Of a DNA stretch of 64,000 bases, positions 1 through 59,924 are shown piece by piece (within the stretch, counting starts at the first letter, position 1; every line of letters starts with the position of its first letter). The stretch is taken from assembly GCA_028023455.1 (NCBI GenBank), contig JAQFVV010000447.1, positions 498,001 to 562,000 on the forward strand. Direction: 5' to 3'. This stretch comes from Epiperipatus broadwayi. Lineage: Eukaryota > Onychophora > Udeonychophora > Euonychophora > Peripatidae. The notes beneath the pieces were generated by a model. The model saw only the letters and a list, made by a program, of their open reading frames with translations, searched no databases and had not been told where the DNA came from. The position numbers were made by a program, and so were the translations under genes.

Positions 1-3000
1 CTAGTTTCTTTTGGGAGGGGGGAATTCCTTTGAGATTAAATAAAGTAAAATGAAAACATTACTGCTATTTTTAGTTTGTGATTTAATGCGCAACGAAAAA
101 GTACACTATTTTTATATGCCTTTAATTAATATACTCTGTTTTTATGTCTAAATCAAATTTTATAATTCAATTTTTAACTACATTCCAATTTCTGATGTAG
201 TTGAAACGTTGCAGATATATATATATATGTTGTGACCTTAGATGAGGTGTTAGAACTAAAGGTCATTTAGGTAGACACCATAATACCTATGAATTTTTCA
301 CAAAGTATGAGTGCTCTTATAGACAACATAATATCTAATTATAATTACTCAAATATAAAGTTCTTATATCAACTTAAATCTTATCTCATGTTTTTTACTT
401 TATTTAAAATTCAAAAATTTAGGTTCTTACAATTTTACAAAATACTAAAAATGCTGGATCCGACACAATAAAAAACACCTCTCATTTGGTCAATGCAAGC
501 AGGTAAAAGACAGATATTTACCCAGAATTCACCCAAGTATTGAAAATCTCGAAGGTGACCACGAAAACACCTTGGCCACTCCTATCGATTAGTCATGCCA
601 ATGTTTTAGTTGCCATGACATTGTTTTGGTTCTTCGTCGATGATATCTACCAGTGGGTTGTGTAGTATGTCATAGCTTAATTAATACTAAAGTACTAATA
701 ATTTTATCTCTGGTTCTAAATATCTATATCTCAAAATTAAAAAAAAAAAGTACTTGGTAGGAGAAAAATGATAATGGTAGTATATTTTAAATTTTTTTAA
801 AGATAATAATGATACAAGCTAACATTAAACAATTACCTTCTTTTAGTTTTATCATTAAACATTTGTATCTTAGATAAGCAGAAACAGGAATGCACACTAA
901 TAAGTATTTAAATATTTTAAACCACATGTGGCTAACAGATAAAACATTTCTAAAATATCTTAGAATTGTTCAAGGTAAGTATTTCATTTCGACTATCTAT
1001 AAAAATACCTAAATTTCATATCATTTGATGTAAACTTTCAACAAGTACTAACATGGAATAATACAGCAGATAGGAAGGATATATTTTATGTTACCAACTT
1101 CATTACAAGTACAGTGAAATAAAACACAGTATTCGTCTTTTTTTAAATGAATAATAAGTAAAACAATTCCATGTGACTATTGAAAGGTACTATTATAAAA
1201 TAATGAGTGATGAAACTTTATTAAATTAGGATTTTCTGAGTAACGAATGTAATAATGTAACAATAGCAACGAAACAGAAATGTATTTAATTAATAGCAAA
1301 AATATTTATTTACAGTATATGATAATATTTATACAATAAAATATTTATTTGCAATAAGCATCATTTTTAAATTAATTAGGCTAACAAAATATTGATACAC
1401 TTGACAAATAAATTATCTCATTTCATAAAACATTTCTAAAGAATTTACAATAAAAGTACCCATTATTACCTAAAAATTCCATACTTATCTAATACAGTCT
1501 TTTTCAACATTATGTACTCTGAGTAAAATAATATACATATGTACCTATATGCAGACCACCAGTAGGATATTATACATTTTACAAAGTAAAACTAGCTTTG
1601 AAAATCAGTGTGGAAAATACACTTACGATAGATTTAACAAGACGGCAAAAATATTTTGCAAAATAATTACATTGATATAATATTTCTAACATTTTTATGA
1701 TGGGGCAAGGAAATGAATGTGCACAATACTCACAATATACTTTAAATTTAGATTGTAGTAAAGCTAAAAATATATTATAAAGATGGACATGCCTTAAATT
1801 ATTTGAAGATACCAAGAATACACATAAACATTGAATTAGAGGCAAAGTGGGTGGCAGAAAATATGAATACGCACCCGGTAATTTGACTTGACAGTGTTGA
1901 AAATGAGAAAACCATGCCCTCTCTCATAGAGGGACTTAATAATACAGTATCATGAGTAGGCACCTAGTAACAATATGCAGGCCATGCTCTCACTCATGGA
2001 GGGGCTGAATGCATAAAAAAGCAATAAAATATTCACGTAACATTACCTAAGTGGATCGTACTAACCTCACAATGCATGAATTTGATAATAATGATAATAA
2101 ATAAATAACTCTAATCACTCACACACATTCACAGGTGTAACAACACATCTATTTAGTTTAACTGTATGTGTACATTGGCAAATGATAATTGCATAATGAT
2201 ATTAACATTAAATTTTGTATGCTATCTAATTCACACGCTGACTTACAAATACTTTCATTCATACACATTTATATCAAATATAAAAGGCTGTTCTACCCCA
2301 GGTACAACAATTCATTCGTTGGGCTGACATAATAATTCAGAAACCTCACAACAATAAGAATGATAACATTTAAACAAATCCTTTACTAAAATACTTCTTA
2401 TCCAATCTGCTTCTTGTATGTATACCATTGTAAATAGTATTAGTAATAATAATAAGATTAAATCGTAAAAATTATGTAATAACAATAATAAATTTAAATA
2501 TACTAAACATATATGCTAAATATTTTGTTTTATCATTTCAGATTAAGGATTAAAGTTCTGTTCTTCTTACAATGAAAATAATTCTTTTTATTTAAGTCTC
2601 TCTTGTTATCTTCTCTAAGAAAAATACAGCAAAACAGTTTTTCATTCTGTCAGATATAAAATGTGCACATCATAGTTACGAGTAGGAATTCCTTTATAAC
2701 AATATTCATAATTGAAGCATAAATTTGAGAAGAAATGAGTAGAGAGGGTATTAAGCAATAACAGTTCTTTTGTGAAGTTCCCATGTTATAAAGTTCACTT
2801 ATTTTTTATAATATTAAAGTATGTAAGTTTAAATCATTTCTTCTTTGTCAAGGTAATATAATATATTTCAAACAAATAAAGTAAAAAAATATTATAAAGA
2901 AATAAATAGATTAATTTTGGATGAATAATTATATCAATCAAATGTTAGCTTATTTTCATTAATAGAAAAACAGATGAATAAAAACTTTTCTTTAACATAT

Positions 3001-3158
3001 TGAAAAAGAAAATGATCTTTAAGACTTCCTTATTTAAAATTATACAATCCAATTTTAAATTATTGCAGTTCATTTTATTCTTAATATCAATGCTTTTAAG
3101 ATAATTTATCATTATTATTCTTTTGATTAAGCACAAGTGTAATGGTCTTCATACTTAT

Positions 3159-3252
3159 TTCCAAATCAAATTATGAATGATCTTAATAACTAGGATTAAT
3201 GTTAATTCCAAATCAAATTATGAATGATCTTAATAACTAGGATTAATGTTAA
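3159..3252. repeat. Perfect 47-bp tandem duplication
   Basis: A 47-bp unit starting ttccaaatcaaattatgaat occurs twice with no spacer (3159-3205 and 3206-3252). The lack of differences suggests a recent slippage or duplication event, or an assembly artefact. Confidence 0.9.
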
Positions 3253-3554
3253 TAACAAATTAAATATTTTTAAAGTGTTAACGCAATTGTTACTAGCCAA
3301 GTGTTTGAATTAACTAACATTTTATAATAATAAAACAAAACATATGCTTTCCAATAAGTAGTCGGTTTCTGTTAGCTTTTCCATTTAAGAACCCTTTATG
3401 ATCTTTTTTAAGAAATAATTTAATTTATCACATCTCCCATGATTTATTGTCTGATATACAGTTGAACACATCCTTCAGAATAGTATTGCCAGGATAGTTT
3501 AACTTTTCTACCCAGTCATTAAAAAAATTCAACTTAAAACTTTTTTAAACTGAT

Positions 3555-3655
3555 GAATACTATATCTTGTATTGTGGAGGGAAGTATTCATTTATTATTT
3601 AACACTTGCAAAAGACGCATGCACAATTAGCTTGAAAGGCTGATCTTTGAATGTA
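3555..3655. repeat. Interspersed repeat shared with 48706-48805
   Basis: About 100 bp from ctatatcttgt to gctgatctttgaatgt match 48706-48805 in the same orientation with small indels. The second copy adjoins a Ty3-like gag remnant, so this may be LTR-derived; that is inference. Confidence 0.6.
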
Positions 3656-4191
3656 AACTGATGAAAGAAAAATTAAAAGAATGTGAAGATAATAGTGAAA
3701 ACAAAAACCAATTAAGCCAATCAATTATTTTATTTCTTGTTTTTTATATTAAAACCTGTGCATGTGTAAAGATTTCTACTGCATTATTCATCCTATGGTG
3801 CAATTCAGCAAATCCCATTTAAGTATTTGAGTGTGATATTTAAGTTACTAGTATAATTTTAACCTTTCTAATTATCTAGTACATTTATTTATAGCTTTTT
3901 GACCTTGAATTTTAATTAAGACCATCTATGCACATGACATCTAGACTGACAATTAATATATATATAATGAACTTTATTAATTGAATTTAGTTATTAATAA
4001 ATTATTTATTTAATTCTAATAAAATTATTTATTTATTTTTAAATTAAACACTTTTATTTAAAATACATATTTATTTTATTTTAAGAATCCTTTTAAAACT
4101 ACCTTTTTCCACAAGTATTCTTTTTATAAAATATAACTTTTAATAATTCCTTTTAAACTTTTCAATCATTCACATCTATGCATCACCACCT

Positions 4192-4213
4192 ACACACACA
4201 CACACACACACAC
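4192..4213. repeat. (CA)n microsatellite
   Basis: A run of about eleven CA units in non-coding DNA. Confidence 0.85.
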
Positions 4214-6976
4214 TAAATATAGCCAATAATTTAAAAGCAATGAAGCTAAATTACTTACAAGCATTTATTTAAATTAAAAGGTATTTTATCTAATTATATT
4301 TAAACTCATTATCTTTAAATTTTATCTTTAAATAATTTTTATATGAACTAATATTTTATGAATTATTATTTTAAAGGTATTTATTTTTAAAACATAATAT
4401 TTATGCTAGGTGAATTAATATAAATAAAAATTGGTCCAGATTAATGGTTAATCAAGTAAGAAAAAATGATAATAATGAAAATAATGATTCTTACTTTGGG
4501 TTTGATGGCAAAAATTAGTTGCATAAAAAATAAACACTTTAATCATTTCAACTTTATATAACAATCCTTGAGATTAATTTTATTCACTATTTTATCAACA
4601 AAGTTATTAGTCTACTTATTATTCCTATATACTTTATTGATTGGAATTGAAGATGAACATGTTAATACATGTGATTCTTTTAAAAACTTATAGTGTTTAC
4701 TCAGCTGCAAAATGTAGCATATTTTCTCTATCTTTACAAATAGTAATTGATATTTCTCCACTGGTCAGTTAAGTGATATTAGGCATCAATATAACTTTTT
4801 TTTTTTTTTTGGATTGAACACTCATAAATAAACACATAAGATTGAGCTAGGATGGAACAATCTTGGTTTCTTTTTTATGCTAGAGAATTTTTCACTTAAA
4901 ACTGTATAACTTTACTTCTTCCTTCATGGAGCAAACTGTGTTGGCCAATAGGTAGACTACTGGAAATTTTATCAATTCATTCAAATAAAATTTAAATATC
5001 ATATGTAGAAAGCCGTCATAAATTTAAATAATAAGACACTCTTTATAACATTCCTCCAACTTTTAGATGTACATAATGGTCTTCACAGTAAAATTTTCTA
5101 GTCCACTCTCTTTGCTAGCAACACATTCTTATATAAATTTACTGTCACAACCCTTTTTATATGTTATCAAGTGTTTTTTTTGAAAAATACATAACCACTT
5201 CCATCTAACCTCTATATCAATCCCAACTCAATGTTATATTTAACAAAAAACAGCTCAGTTAACTCCTCTATAAATCTTATCAATGACCTGTTTCTTGAAA
5301 CACAGGAAATAAAATGTGATGATGATTCATAATTGAAATAAAAAAATAAAATAGAGAAATAATAAAAATATCTTTTTTAGTAATATGAATTCATCAGAAA
5401 AACAGATTTATATAAATGAAATTGAGGTACTGGAGAATTCTATTACGGAGTTAATAATCTTATTGTTTTGAGTCTGTTTTACTTCCTTTTTTCCTTCCAG
5501 TGATTAATTTTATAATTAGTTAATAAAATCTTTTATATATATACATAAATATTTGTTTGAGATAAAATGCTAAGACAATCACACACGATAAAATCATAGA
5601 GTTATAATTATTTATTAAGCACACAGGAAGTATGTGTAAATACTTTTAAGACCAGCTATAACCTGTATCAAATGTGCCTTGAAATTTTTATAATAGTCAA
5701 GCAATATCTGTACTTTGCTGATAGAGGGACCTCTCAAACCATAACACAAGACAATTTTATATATTTAAAGTCTTTTTTCCCCCAGATAATCTTGGTGAAA
5801 TAAATTTCATATATTAGTATGAAAAGATCTAGTTAATAATGTTTATAATATTTACTATATATATATCAAATTATAGTCATAGCAAAACTAATTACAAGTA
5901 TTATATTTAAATACTTTATATAATTACAAATATATCTATATTTTATTCTTGTCTCTTCCTTATATATATATATATATGAGATTTAAAGTTGTTAGAAAAT
6001 CAATAACATTTTCTTACAAATTTCTTAAGTATTTTTTCAAGTTCTTTCCCTTGTCATATTTACTTTGCTCTTTGTTTAATAATATAACATTCTTTCTATT
6101 TTTTTCTTTATATGTATCCAGAATTTCTCACAATCTTTACTTTCATCATTGTTAATGCCCTCCATTAACTTCCTATTAAATTCATACACTCCTGTCTTAA
6201 TTTTATTTTAGCAGTTTATTTTTTCTTAAGTAGTTTGCATCTATCCTATTTGTTTGTTTTTTTTGAGCCACAACTATCAACAGTTAAGTAAAAAGTAAAT
6301 TGTTTTAGGCAAAAGTTTGATAAAAGCTTATTCTTTCTGGATGGGCTTCAACATCACTTTTTGATTGAGTTGAAAGTCTTAACTGATTGTGCTATGAAGA
6401 TATCTATATAAGATGCTAAAATTTTACTTGAAATTGTCAAAAGTTATTACACACATGTTCTTTATTTTCAATAATTCATCCCTCATCACAGCCATCCATC
6501 AGCACAGAAACTGATTGCTTTTTTATACATGCATTTCGTGAACAATCTTCACTCCTCAGATGAACTAGAAGCATCACAAGCTGACTCTCCATTCCTATGT
6601 TGGCATTTCATTATTTTTCCATTCCATTACTTTCACTCAAATTAGGGAGTGGTTTGTATCCATTTACTCTTTATACTAGAATTATATCACCGCTATTTAT
6701 TATAAGTGAGCATGCAATTTATAATTGATTACATTATGTAAACATTATAATATTGTCTACAAATGTCTTATAGTTTAATAGTCAGATCATTAATGCAAAA
6801 GAATGATGTGTTTTAAGACTAATTTATCCTTCATCACATCTTGATAATTTAATAGGTTTGAGTGTTTGAATGAAGAGAAAAATGATTAGTAATCTAATTG
6901 CTAGAATATATTTGTTTATTTTTTTAATATTTTGTATTTTTATTAAATACGATTTAAAATATTTTTAATTATTTAG

Positions 6977-53727
<46,751 letters not shown>

Positions 53728-54991
53728 GTAAGTATATTTACTATCATTAATATTGTATTTGTTGTCGTATTTGAGTTTATATCATTAAAAATTTAATTAT
53801 TAATTATATTCTAACATCGAATGGTAGATGAAATTCTCTGGCAAGGGAAATCCTTAATACTTTAGAACCAATGTTTTTTTAAGATTTTTTTGCATCAAAT
53901 TCTGTTTTTTAATGTGTAAATTTTTAATAAAACTTTCATTATATCATATACTGCCATGTTCTTATTATTCCGCAACTTCTATAGATCATTTCTGATTACT
54001 TTTTTAATAATAAAAGCAAAAATGTATCTACATCTTGTTTAGTATTTTCATCATGATTTGTGAATAAGGATGACATCTTTTGTTTATATTCTATAGTATT
54101 GTAGGAGAAAAAATATTGCTTGCAATTATGGTGTGATGAACTTATTTGACTTTTTGAATTAAAATATAAAAACCCATACTATGAAGTAATTTTATTTTTA
54201 TTAAATAATTAATTATAGTTTAATTATTTTTTTGCCATTATATTATTCATATGTAGACTAATAATTTAAATTATTCTAATTAAGTTTATAGATATTTTTA
54301 GTCCAATGCTGGAACATTCGCCTGCTATGCTTACAATCAGGTCCGGTAAACTTGAATGTATTTTTAACGCTCATGATTTTTCTTTCAAGTATCTGATTAA
54401 TAACCTATCATTTTAACCATGTAATATTAATTATTAATTGAATTTCAAAATATTGTTAATTATAGGGTGAAATGAGGATGGAAAAAATTACTTAAATCTC
54501 ATCACCTGACAATTGGCAAATCTGGTGATTACTTTTTCCTTTATTTGTCCTCTACACATATTCCAGTGAAAAGGTATCTGCTTTTCTCTCCAAACTGCCT
54601 GAAGCGCCACCTCTGAATCATTGCCTGTGTTTTATAGTTTTAGCTGTTTGCCACAAAAATTTTATAGTGCTAGTGTATCTGCATCGTGAGTTATGACATG
54701 AAATGTGTCAGTGAGTTTTGTATCTTAATACACAATAGAACAATGTGTGAACATTAAAATTTTGTTTTAAACTGAGCAACTGGTATTGAAATATTTGAAA
54801 TGTTTCAAATTGTGTACGACATTGAAGCTATAAGTGCAAGAATGTTTTTATATAGTTTGCAAGATTTTATGATGGCAGGGAGAATATTGACAATAATCTA
54901 CAGAGATATGAAATCCACTGCTAAAATTTCCTAATTCAATATCCAAATGTGCTAGCACCTTAAAATTTGTGTGGTGATTATTTAAACTATG
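53728..54991. other. Start of the last HECW intron, nothing recognised
   Basis: AT-rich sequence directly after the exon 14 donor. No continuation of HECT coding sequence was found in any frame here or up to 64000. A short tRNA-like stretch (54313-54345) lacks a B-box. Confidence 0.55.
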
Positions 54992-55006
54992 TTACTATAT
55001 AATACA

Positions 55007-55428
55007 CAGATGCTAAACGCATACTATAGCACCACTCAGTGCAAGCCAGAGTAATCAATGGATGCAAGAAGGTTTGTGCATAAAATCCCTATCTAGTGCC
55101 TACTCATCCAATATCCCCAGATTAGTTTCTAGCTTGTGGCATTCAGCAGTGAGGAGCCTTGCATCTGAGAGCACTGTACCTAGATCTTAGGATCTAATGT
55201 AACCCTTCATCAGCCACCTTTTACCTTATTAGCTAACAATAAAGTTTTGAGTCCAAAATGAAAACACAATAATATTTTTTGAATTCAAGCTCATTAACTT
55301 GTATAATCGTACAGATCTGAACTCAGTTCAGCACCCATACTTTTTGGCGCTACTGTATGGAGAGTTTAGCCTCTGTGTAAACAGCTTGTGTAAGCATAAA
55401 GAATGGTGTTCATGTGATGTTTAGTGGT
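55007..55428 (-). mobile_element. Hammerhead repeat, subfamily A, 422 bp, 15-bp target duplication
   Basis: It is flanked by the 15-bp direct repeat ttactatataataca (54992-55006, 55429-55443). The + strand begins cagatgctaaacgcatacta, holds the reverse-strand ribozyme block at 55106-55165, and ends gttcatgtgatgtttagtgg. It is not a full palindrome: both ends are present but the body is single. No coding capacity. Confidence 0.88.
55106..55165 (-). ncRNA. Hammerhead motif, core mutated
   Basis: The reverse strand reads ctcaCTGCTGA, a stem-loop, GAAA, C-TA-ATC, TGGGGATATTGGAT. The A6-type position is C and should abolish activity. The cleavage triplet is ATC. Confidence 0.5.
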
Positions 55429-55924
55429 TTACTATATAATACAATTTGGAGTAATGAATGGAAATTGAAGTTCTAAACATAGAATCACTAAATTAACAAA
55501 ATTGCAAATGTTATAACAAACATTTCAGGCTGCTGCAGAAACTATGTATAAGACTTATCCAAATATTTCACTTTTAAGTAAAGCATCAAATATTTTTATC
55601 ATATTTTGTGAGCTTTTTTTGCACTTAACTATAGTTTGTTTATCTTTATAGTATTTTTTTCCGTATACTTACGAATATTAATTTTAATCATGTGGCAAGA
55701 AAATTAAGCCATATTTCAAATTTTTATACACATTAAGTGTCAGTGACAATGCAATATGACAATATAATATTTCAGGATTGTCCAGTGTTGGCAGGCCAAA
55801 TTTTAAATCACAGTGATACAGTTCAATAAGATGTGCAATAGATGGCGCTATATATTTCTAAAAATATGCTTTCATTGAATTTTATGTCTAATTCACTAAA
55901 AATTGTTTACATTTAATTAAATGT

Positions 55925-56235
55925 AATATAACAAGCTTTCTAATAACTCTAAACAAGCTTTTCGATAAATGCCACCAGAGAAAGCATTTAAAATCTATCT
56001 AGGATTATCCCTATTCCCAAACTGGTTTTGAGCTAATAACTCTCATCAGTGAAACCAGTTTCAAACTGTCTCATGTCAGTCAGTTTGTATTTTAGATCTA
56101 GAGTCTGAATATCTTAGTGTCTCACTGATGAGAGCCATTAGCTTGAAATCGGTTTGGGGATAGAGATAATTCTAAATAGAGATTTTAAATGCTTTCTCTT
56201 ACAGCATTTATCAAAACGTTTATTTAGAGCTATTA
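55925..56235 (+). mobile_element. Palindromic hammerhead repeat, subfamily D
   Basis: The outer arms (about 55930-56020 and 56145-56232) are inverted copies: ctctaaacaagctttt / aaaacgtttatttagag, and gagaaagcatttaaaatcta / tagagattttaaatgctttc. The centre has two ribozyme blocks, one on each strand (56043-56020 reverse, 56110-56168 forward). The sequence differs from subfamily A although the ribozyme core is shared. Confidence 0.8.
56110..56168 (+). ncRNA. Hammerhead ribozyme motif, best-paired stem II
   Basis: CTGATGA (56125-56131), stem II GAGC-CATTA-GCTT (four pairs including a G-T), GAAA (56145-56148), stem III A-T/G-T around CG, GTT as cleavage triplet (56152-56154), then TGGGGATA. Outer stem I TATCTT (56110-56115) pairs with GAGATA (56163-56168). 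This is the most convincing complete motif together with the one at 62416. Confidence 0.7.
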
Positions 56236-56557
56236 GTACACTCATTATATTACATTTTGTGAATACAAACTAATTAAGTCATAAAGATGTCTGACTTGGG
56301 TTCCTTACATTTAATTAAAATAGAAAAAAAAAAAATGAAAGGAAGGATGAAATTTTAATTGCTCTTGATTGCTAAACTAAAACTTATTTTTTTTTTTTTT
56401 AAAAATTGGCCTTCATAAACATAAAAACCTTGTAAGCAATTCTTAATGTACACATTTCATTTTAAATACTGAAGATATGGTGATATTATTCTGATAGTCA
56501 GTTTTTGAATTTGAATACCAAAAGTTTGTTGCAAAATATCTGAATACTAAAAAATAA

Positions 56558-56810
56558 AACAATATCTGAATCACATGATCACTATTCTTTATGCTTACAC
56601 AAGCTGTTTTTACATTGGAGCCTAAGTTCAGGTGCAGTGCTCTCAGATCCAAGGCTTCTCATTGACGAAGGCCACAAGCCAGAAACTAGTCTGGGGATAT
56701 TGGATAAGTAGGTACTAGATAGAGATTTTATGCACAAACCTTCCTGCATCTATTGATTATTCTGGCCTGCACTGGGTGGCGCTACTGTATGGAGAGTTTT
56801 GCCTCTGTGA
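56558..56810 (+). mobile_element. Hammerhead repeat, subfamily A, 253 bp, 25-bp flanking direct repeat
   Basis: It is flanked by a perfect 25-bp direct repeat starting aaaatatctgaatactaaaa (56533-56557 and 56811-56835). It starts aacaatatctgaatcacatg, loses part of the body, has the ribozyme block at 56647-56705 and ends ggagagttttgcctctgtg. The 25-bp repeat is long for a target duplication but fits target-primed insertion. Confidence 0.85.
56647..56705 (+). ncRNA. Hammerhead motif, first core base changed
   Basis: TTGACGA in place of CTGACGA, stem II aggc-cacaa-gcca, GAAA, C-TA-GTC, TGGGGATA. Outer stem I ATCCAA (56647-56652) pairs perfectly with TTGGAT (56700-56705). The C3 change should abolish cleavage. 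Confidence 0.55.
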
Positions 56811-57599
56811 AAAATATCTGAATACTAAAAAATAATATATATACAATATTTTATAAAAAGTGGTTTTATTTAATTTGATCAGGAATGCAATAAAAACCAA
56901 AAATAATTTAATTAATTAATTTATAGATGCCCCATACTTGTATTTCAAGTCACATATAACAACCAAAACTGTAGTTGAAGAAAAAAAATTTTTTTTGCTT
57001 TTTAGTACATTATTGATCGATCAAATTAAATAAAAGCTTTTTTTTATCATATAAAATATTATATATATATATTATTTTAACTTGAATACAACTCAGTTCT
57101 AAACTATTCATTTATTTTGGATTTCAAGTGATTTTCTGAAATGAAAACAAAGTAGGAGTAAATCTTAATAATTACAATTTATTTATATGTAAGTAGAAGT
57201 CATTAAGAACTATTTCTCATCTGAGCTCATATAAGATTTGTCCTAAGAAAAATGATTGTTTGTAATTATTGATTTATATATATGAAATAATATGGCTATT
57301 ATGCATTTTGGTTATCTTTTTTGAATGTATAAAGTTATCCTATCTAAAATATTTTACAAACATACGTTATTTAAAATGTATTTCCACTCATGTTAAAATA
57401 GATGATGTTTTATGTTATTAACTCATTTATAATAAAGTTTAGTTTATTAATGAGTGAAAGAAGTTCTTTCCCAATATTTTTATATCATTCAAAAAGTAAA
57501 TTTCATTGTTACTTTTAAATGAATAATATGTTCTTATATATATATATTCGTGGAATTGATTCTAACTTCTACATGCCAAGTGACTATTTAAAAATAGAT

Positions 57600-57715
57600 C
57601 TTTTTTTTCCTATATGTCAAAGCATTGGCGGGGAAGCGAACCCGCGACAACTGTCTGCAAGCAACTGCTTGCTTGCAAGGCAGCTGCGCTGACCTCTCGG
57701 CTACCAACGCTCGAC
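57600..57715 (-). repeat. tRNA-derived SINE (SINE-1 family)
   Basis: On the - strand it reads gcgttggtagccgagaggtc (A-box-like), cttgcaagcaagcag, then gcgggttcgcttccccgc (B-box GGTTCGCTTCC inside a paired T-arm) and atgctttgacatatagg plus a short A tail. A second copy lies on the other strand at 62.92-63.03 kb. As it has an A-rich tail and extra sequence between the arms, it is a SINE and not a tRNA gene. Confidence 0.75.
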
Positions 57716-57894
57716 TATTATTTAATAGTTGTGTGTATTTCAATAATATTCATATCGCAGCACAGTCTCATTCAAATATATATTTGGATGAAAATGTTCT
57801 GTGATATAATTATAATTCTAAATGTTACATATTTAAGCAGTAGTAAAAATTATTTATGTACTGTTGAAATTGGTAATATTTTAACAATAATATT

Positions 57895-58022
57895 TGTTAA
57901 AACAGGCAAAACTCTCCATACAGTAGTGCCACTCAGTGCCAACCAGAGTAATCATACTGTATGGAGAGTTTTGCGTGTTTTAATAACAGTAATGTGCTAG
58001 CATAAGAAATAGTGATCATGTT
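57895..58022 (+). mobile_element. Short palindromic mini-copy of the hammerhead family ends
   Basis: ttgttaaaacaggcaaaact... and its complement atactgtatggagagttttg... (57895-57925, 57954-57984) pair around a 28-nt centre, then gcataagaaatagtgatcat follows as in other copies. The ribozyme is absent. Confidence 0.75.
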
Positions 58023-59180
58023 GCTATATACTCTTTTCAGTGTTATTTATTTATTTTCGTTTTAGTATCATTATATATGCACACGTGTATATTTCAGTTT
58101 AAAATTTACCAATAAAACTTTTTTTTTTTTACTGTTCCTCCATGAAGGAATAATGCAGGGGCCTTTCCAACTGGAATAAGTAACTATATGTGTGAATTTA
58201 TCGCATTAGTGCATTTTGTTTCCAGGGATCACTATATGCTAAAGGAGAGCATTATGTGATTGCTAGTTGATATTAATTTGTACATGAACAGGTAATCCCT
58301 TTCTAATTTGCTTTGGTTTATATTTATTCTTGAGCCAAAGAATCAAAAGTTGTGTAGATGGTTTACACCAGATGTCAATAAGAAACAAAATTTTTATTTA
58401 GTGACAAAATCATATAAAGAGGTGAGAACCTTAACCTGCTTTCCAAACTAAAAGGGTGATCGAGGTTAGAAACTGGTCTGAAGATATATTTTAGCATTAC
58501 TGTCTAGTCTGCGTTGATAATAATAGAATTTAATTTTCTTAGGGGATTGTGGGATATTCTAGGACTAAAAGCATCAGGTAAAACTTCGATTTGTGGTGGG
58601 AGGGTCACTTGTTCTCACTTATCAATCTACTACTGTGATAAGCTGTGTGAGGCAAATTGTGAACTTTGTTTAGGAGATTATGTAAGCACCAGAAGGGATA
58701 GGTTAGTTGTTTAGGAACTTTTAGCTCTTAAGTTTCTTTCTTTGCCATTATGATAAATTGCACAGGGCAAAATCAAATGATGAGTTGCTCAGAAAATCAT
58801 GTGATGTATGATTACTAAAAGTGATAAGTTGAGCTTTGATCTAGAAATTTCTTTGTACCAAGTCTAACACTCTATTATTGTACTGATCTGCAAAGGGCAT
58901 TAAAACTTGCAGAGAAACTCCCGAATGAAGAGAAATAGATTCATATTGTTAAACATAGACTTCTGGAGATACAACTCTTCTTCTGTTCATGCTTTCCTTT
59001 TTTTATTCCATCTTCATTCTTTCTAATTGTGATAGAATATATTGATAGAAGTAATGTCTTAATAATATAATGTGATACTTCCTCAGTAAGTTATGTGGCA
59101 TTCAATCTTGTGACAGATTGCATAGTATTTAAGCAAAGTTACACTTGAGAAAGTTTAAAAATAGTCTCAGACAAACTATT

Positions 59181-59728
59181 GAACAGTGAAGAAATCAACA
59201 ACTTCATGCTCTCAAATCAAGATGCTTCAGATTTGCCTATTAGGTTAAAGATAAGATGACTGTTCTTATCTTTATAAAGTCGTAATCTTGCGTCTAGATT
59301 TGGCGAAGTCCCTCTAGCATTAAAGTATATTCAGAAGTGCACAGTGCCAAAGGTTAAAGCTTTTCATAAGTATCTACATATACTCATTTGTGCTTAATAT
59401 ATATTACAACTTTAATTAGCTTGTAGATTTCTAAGATAAAGATCTTAAAAACTACTTCATTGTAAATCACAAGATTTTGCGAATGCTAGTTTGTAAAAGA
59501 AATAGTAGACTTAAACAGTGAAGAAATCAATAACTTCACGCTCTCAAATCAAGATGCTCCAGATTTGCCTATTTAATTAGAAAGTTAGGTTAAAGATAAG
59601 ATGACCGTTCTTATCTTTTATAAAGTCATAATGTTGCGTCTAGATTTGGCGAGGTCCCTCTACTGTTAAAATGTATTCAGAAGAGTGCAGTGCCGAAAGT
59701 TAAAGCCTTTCGTAAGTATTTACACACA
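59181..59728. repeat. Two diverged direct copies of a 200-bp repeat
   Basis: 59181-59382 and 59513-59728 share gaagaaatcaacaacttcat, aaatcaagatgct, gataagatgac, ttgcgtctagatttggcga and agtccctct. The period is about 332 bp. No class is recognised. Confidence 0.85.
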
Positions 59729-59924
59729 TTACGTATGTGTACATGTATGTTCTATCTCCACATTTCCATGAACCTATACTGTTTATAGCTTTCTTTTAGT
59801 TAGTTAAATTTGATAATTTGGTTTTTATAGTGAATTAATGTATATTTTTAAAATAAATCTTTTATAAGTAATAAGATTGTGCTTGTAGATCATCATAATC
59901 ATTTTTAACCAATATTGGCAAAGG

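Larger units (their letters stand above)
1..6976. other. Upstream intron sequence of the HECW gene, no coding exon seen
   Basis: This is AT-rich non-coding DNA that must be intron, because exon 1 opens inside a codon and inside a WW domain. A GC-richer island at about 475-660 shows no recognisable frame. Other content: a 47-bp tandem duplication (3159-3252), a CA microsatellite (about 4192-4213), a repeat shared with 48.7 kb (3555-3655) and two diverged copies of a 29-bp unit (about 1912-1940 and 1982-2010). Confidence 0.6.

Noticed and set aside
57614-58000. 128-codon frame starting in the SINE
   Set aside because: It begins in the antisense of a tRNA-derived SINE and ends in a ribozyme-repeat end, with no protein resemblance.
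58430-58490. Further hammerhead-like word (ggttagaaactggtctgaag)
   Set aside because: The CTGATGA part is not recognisable (ggtgatcgag), so only the second half resembles the motif.
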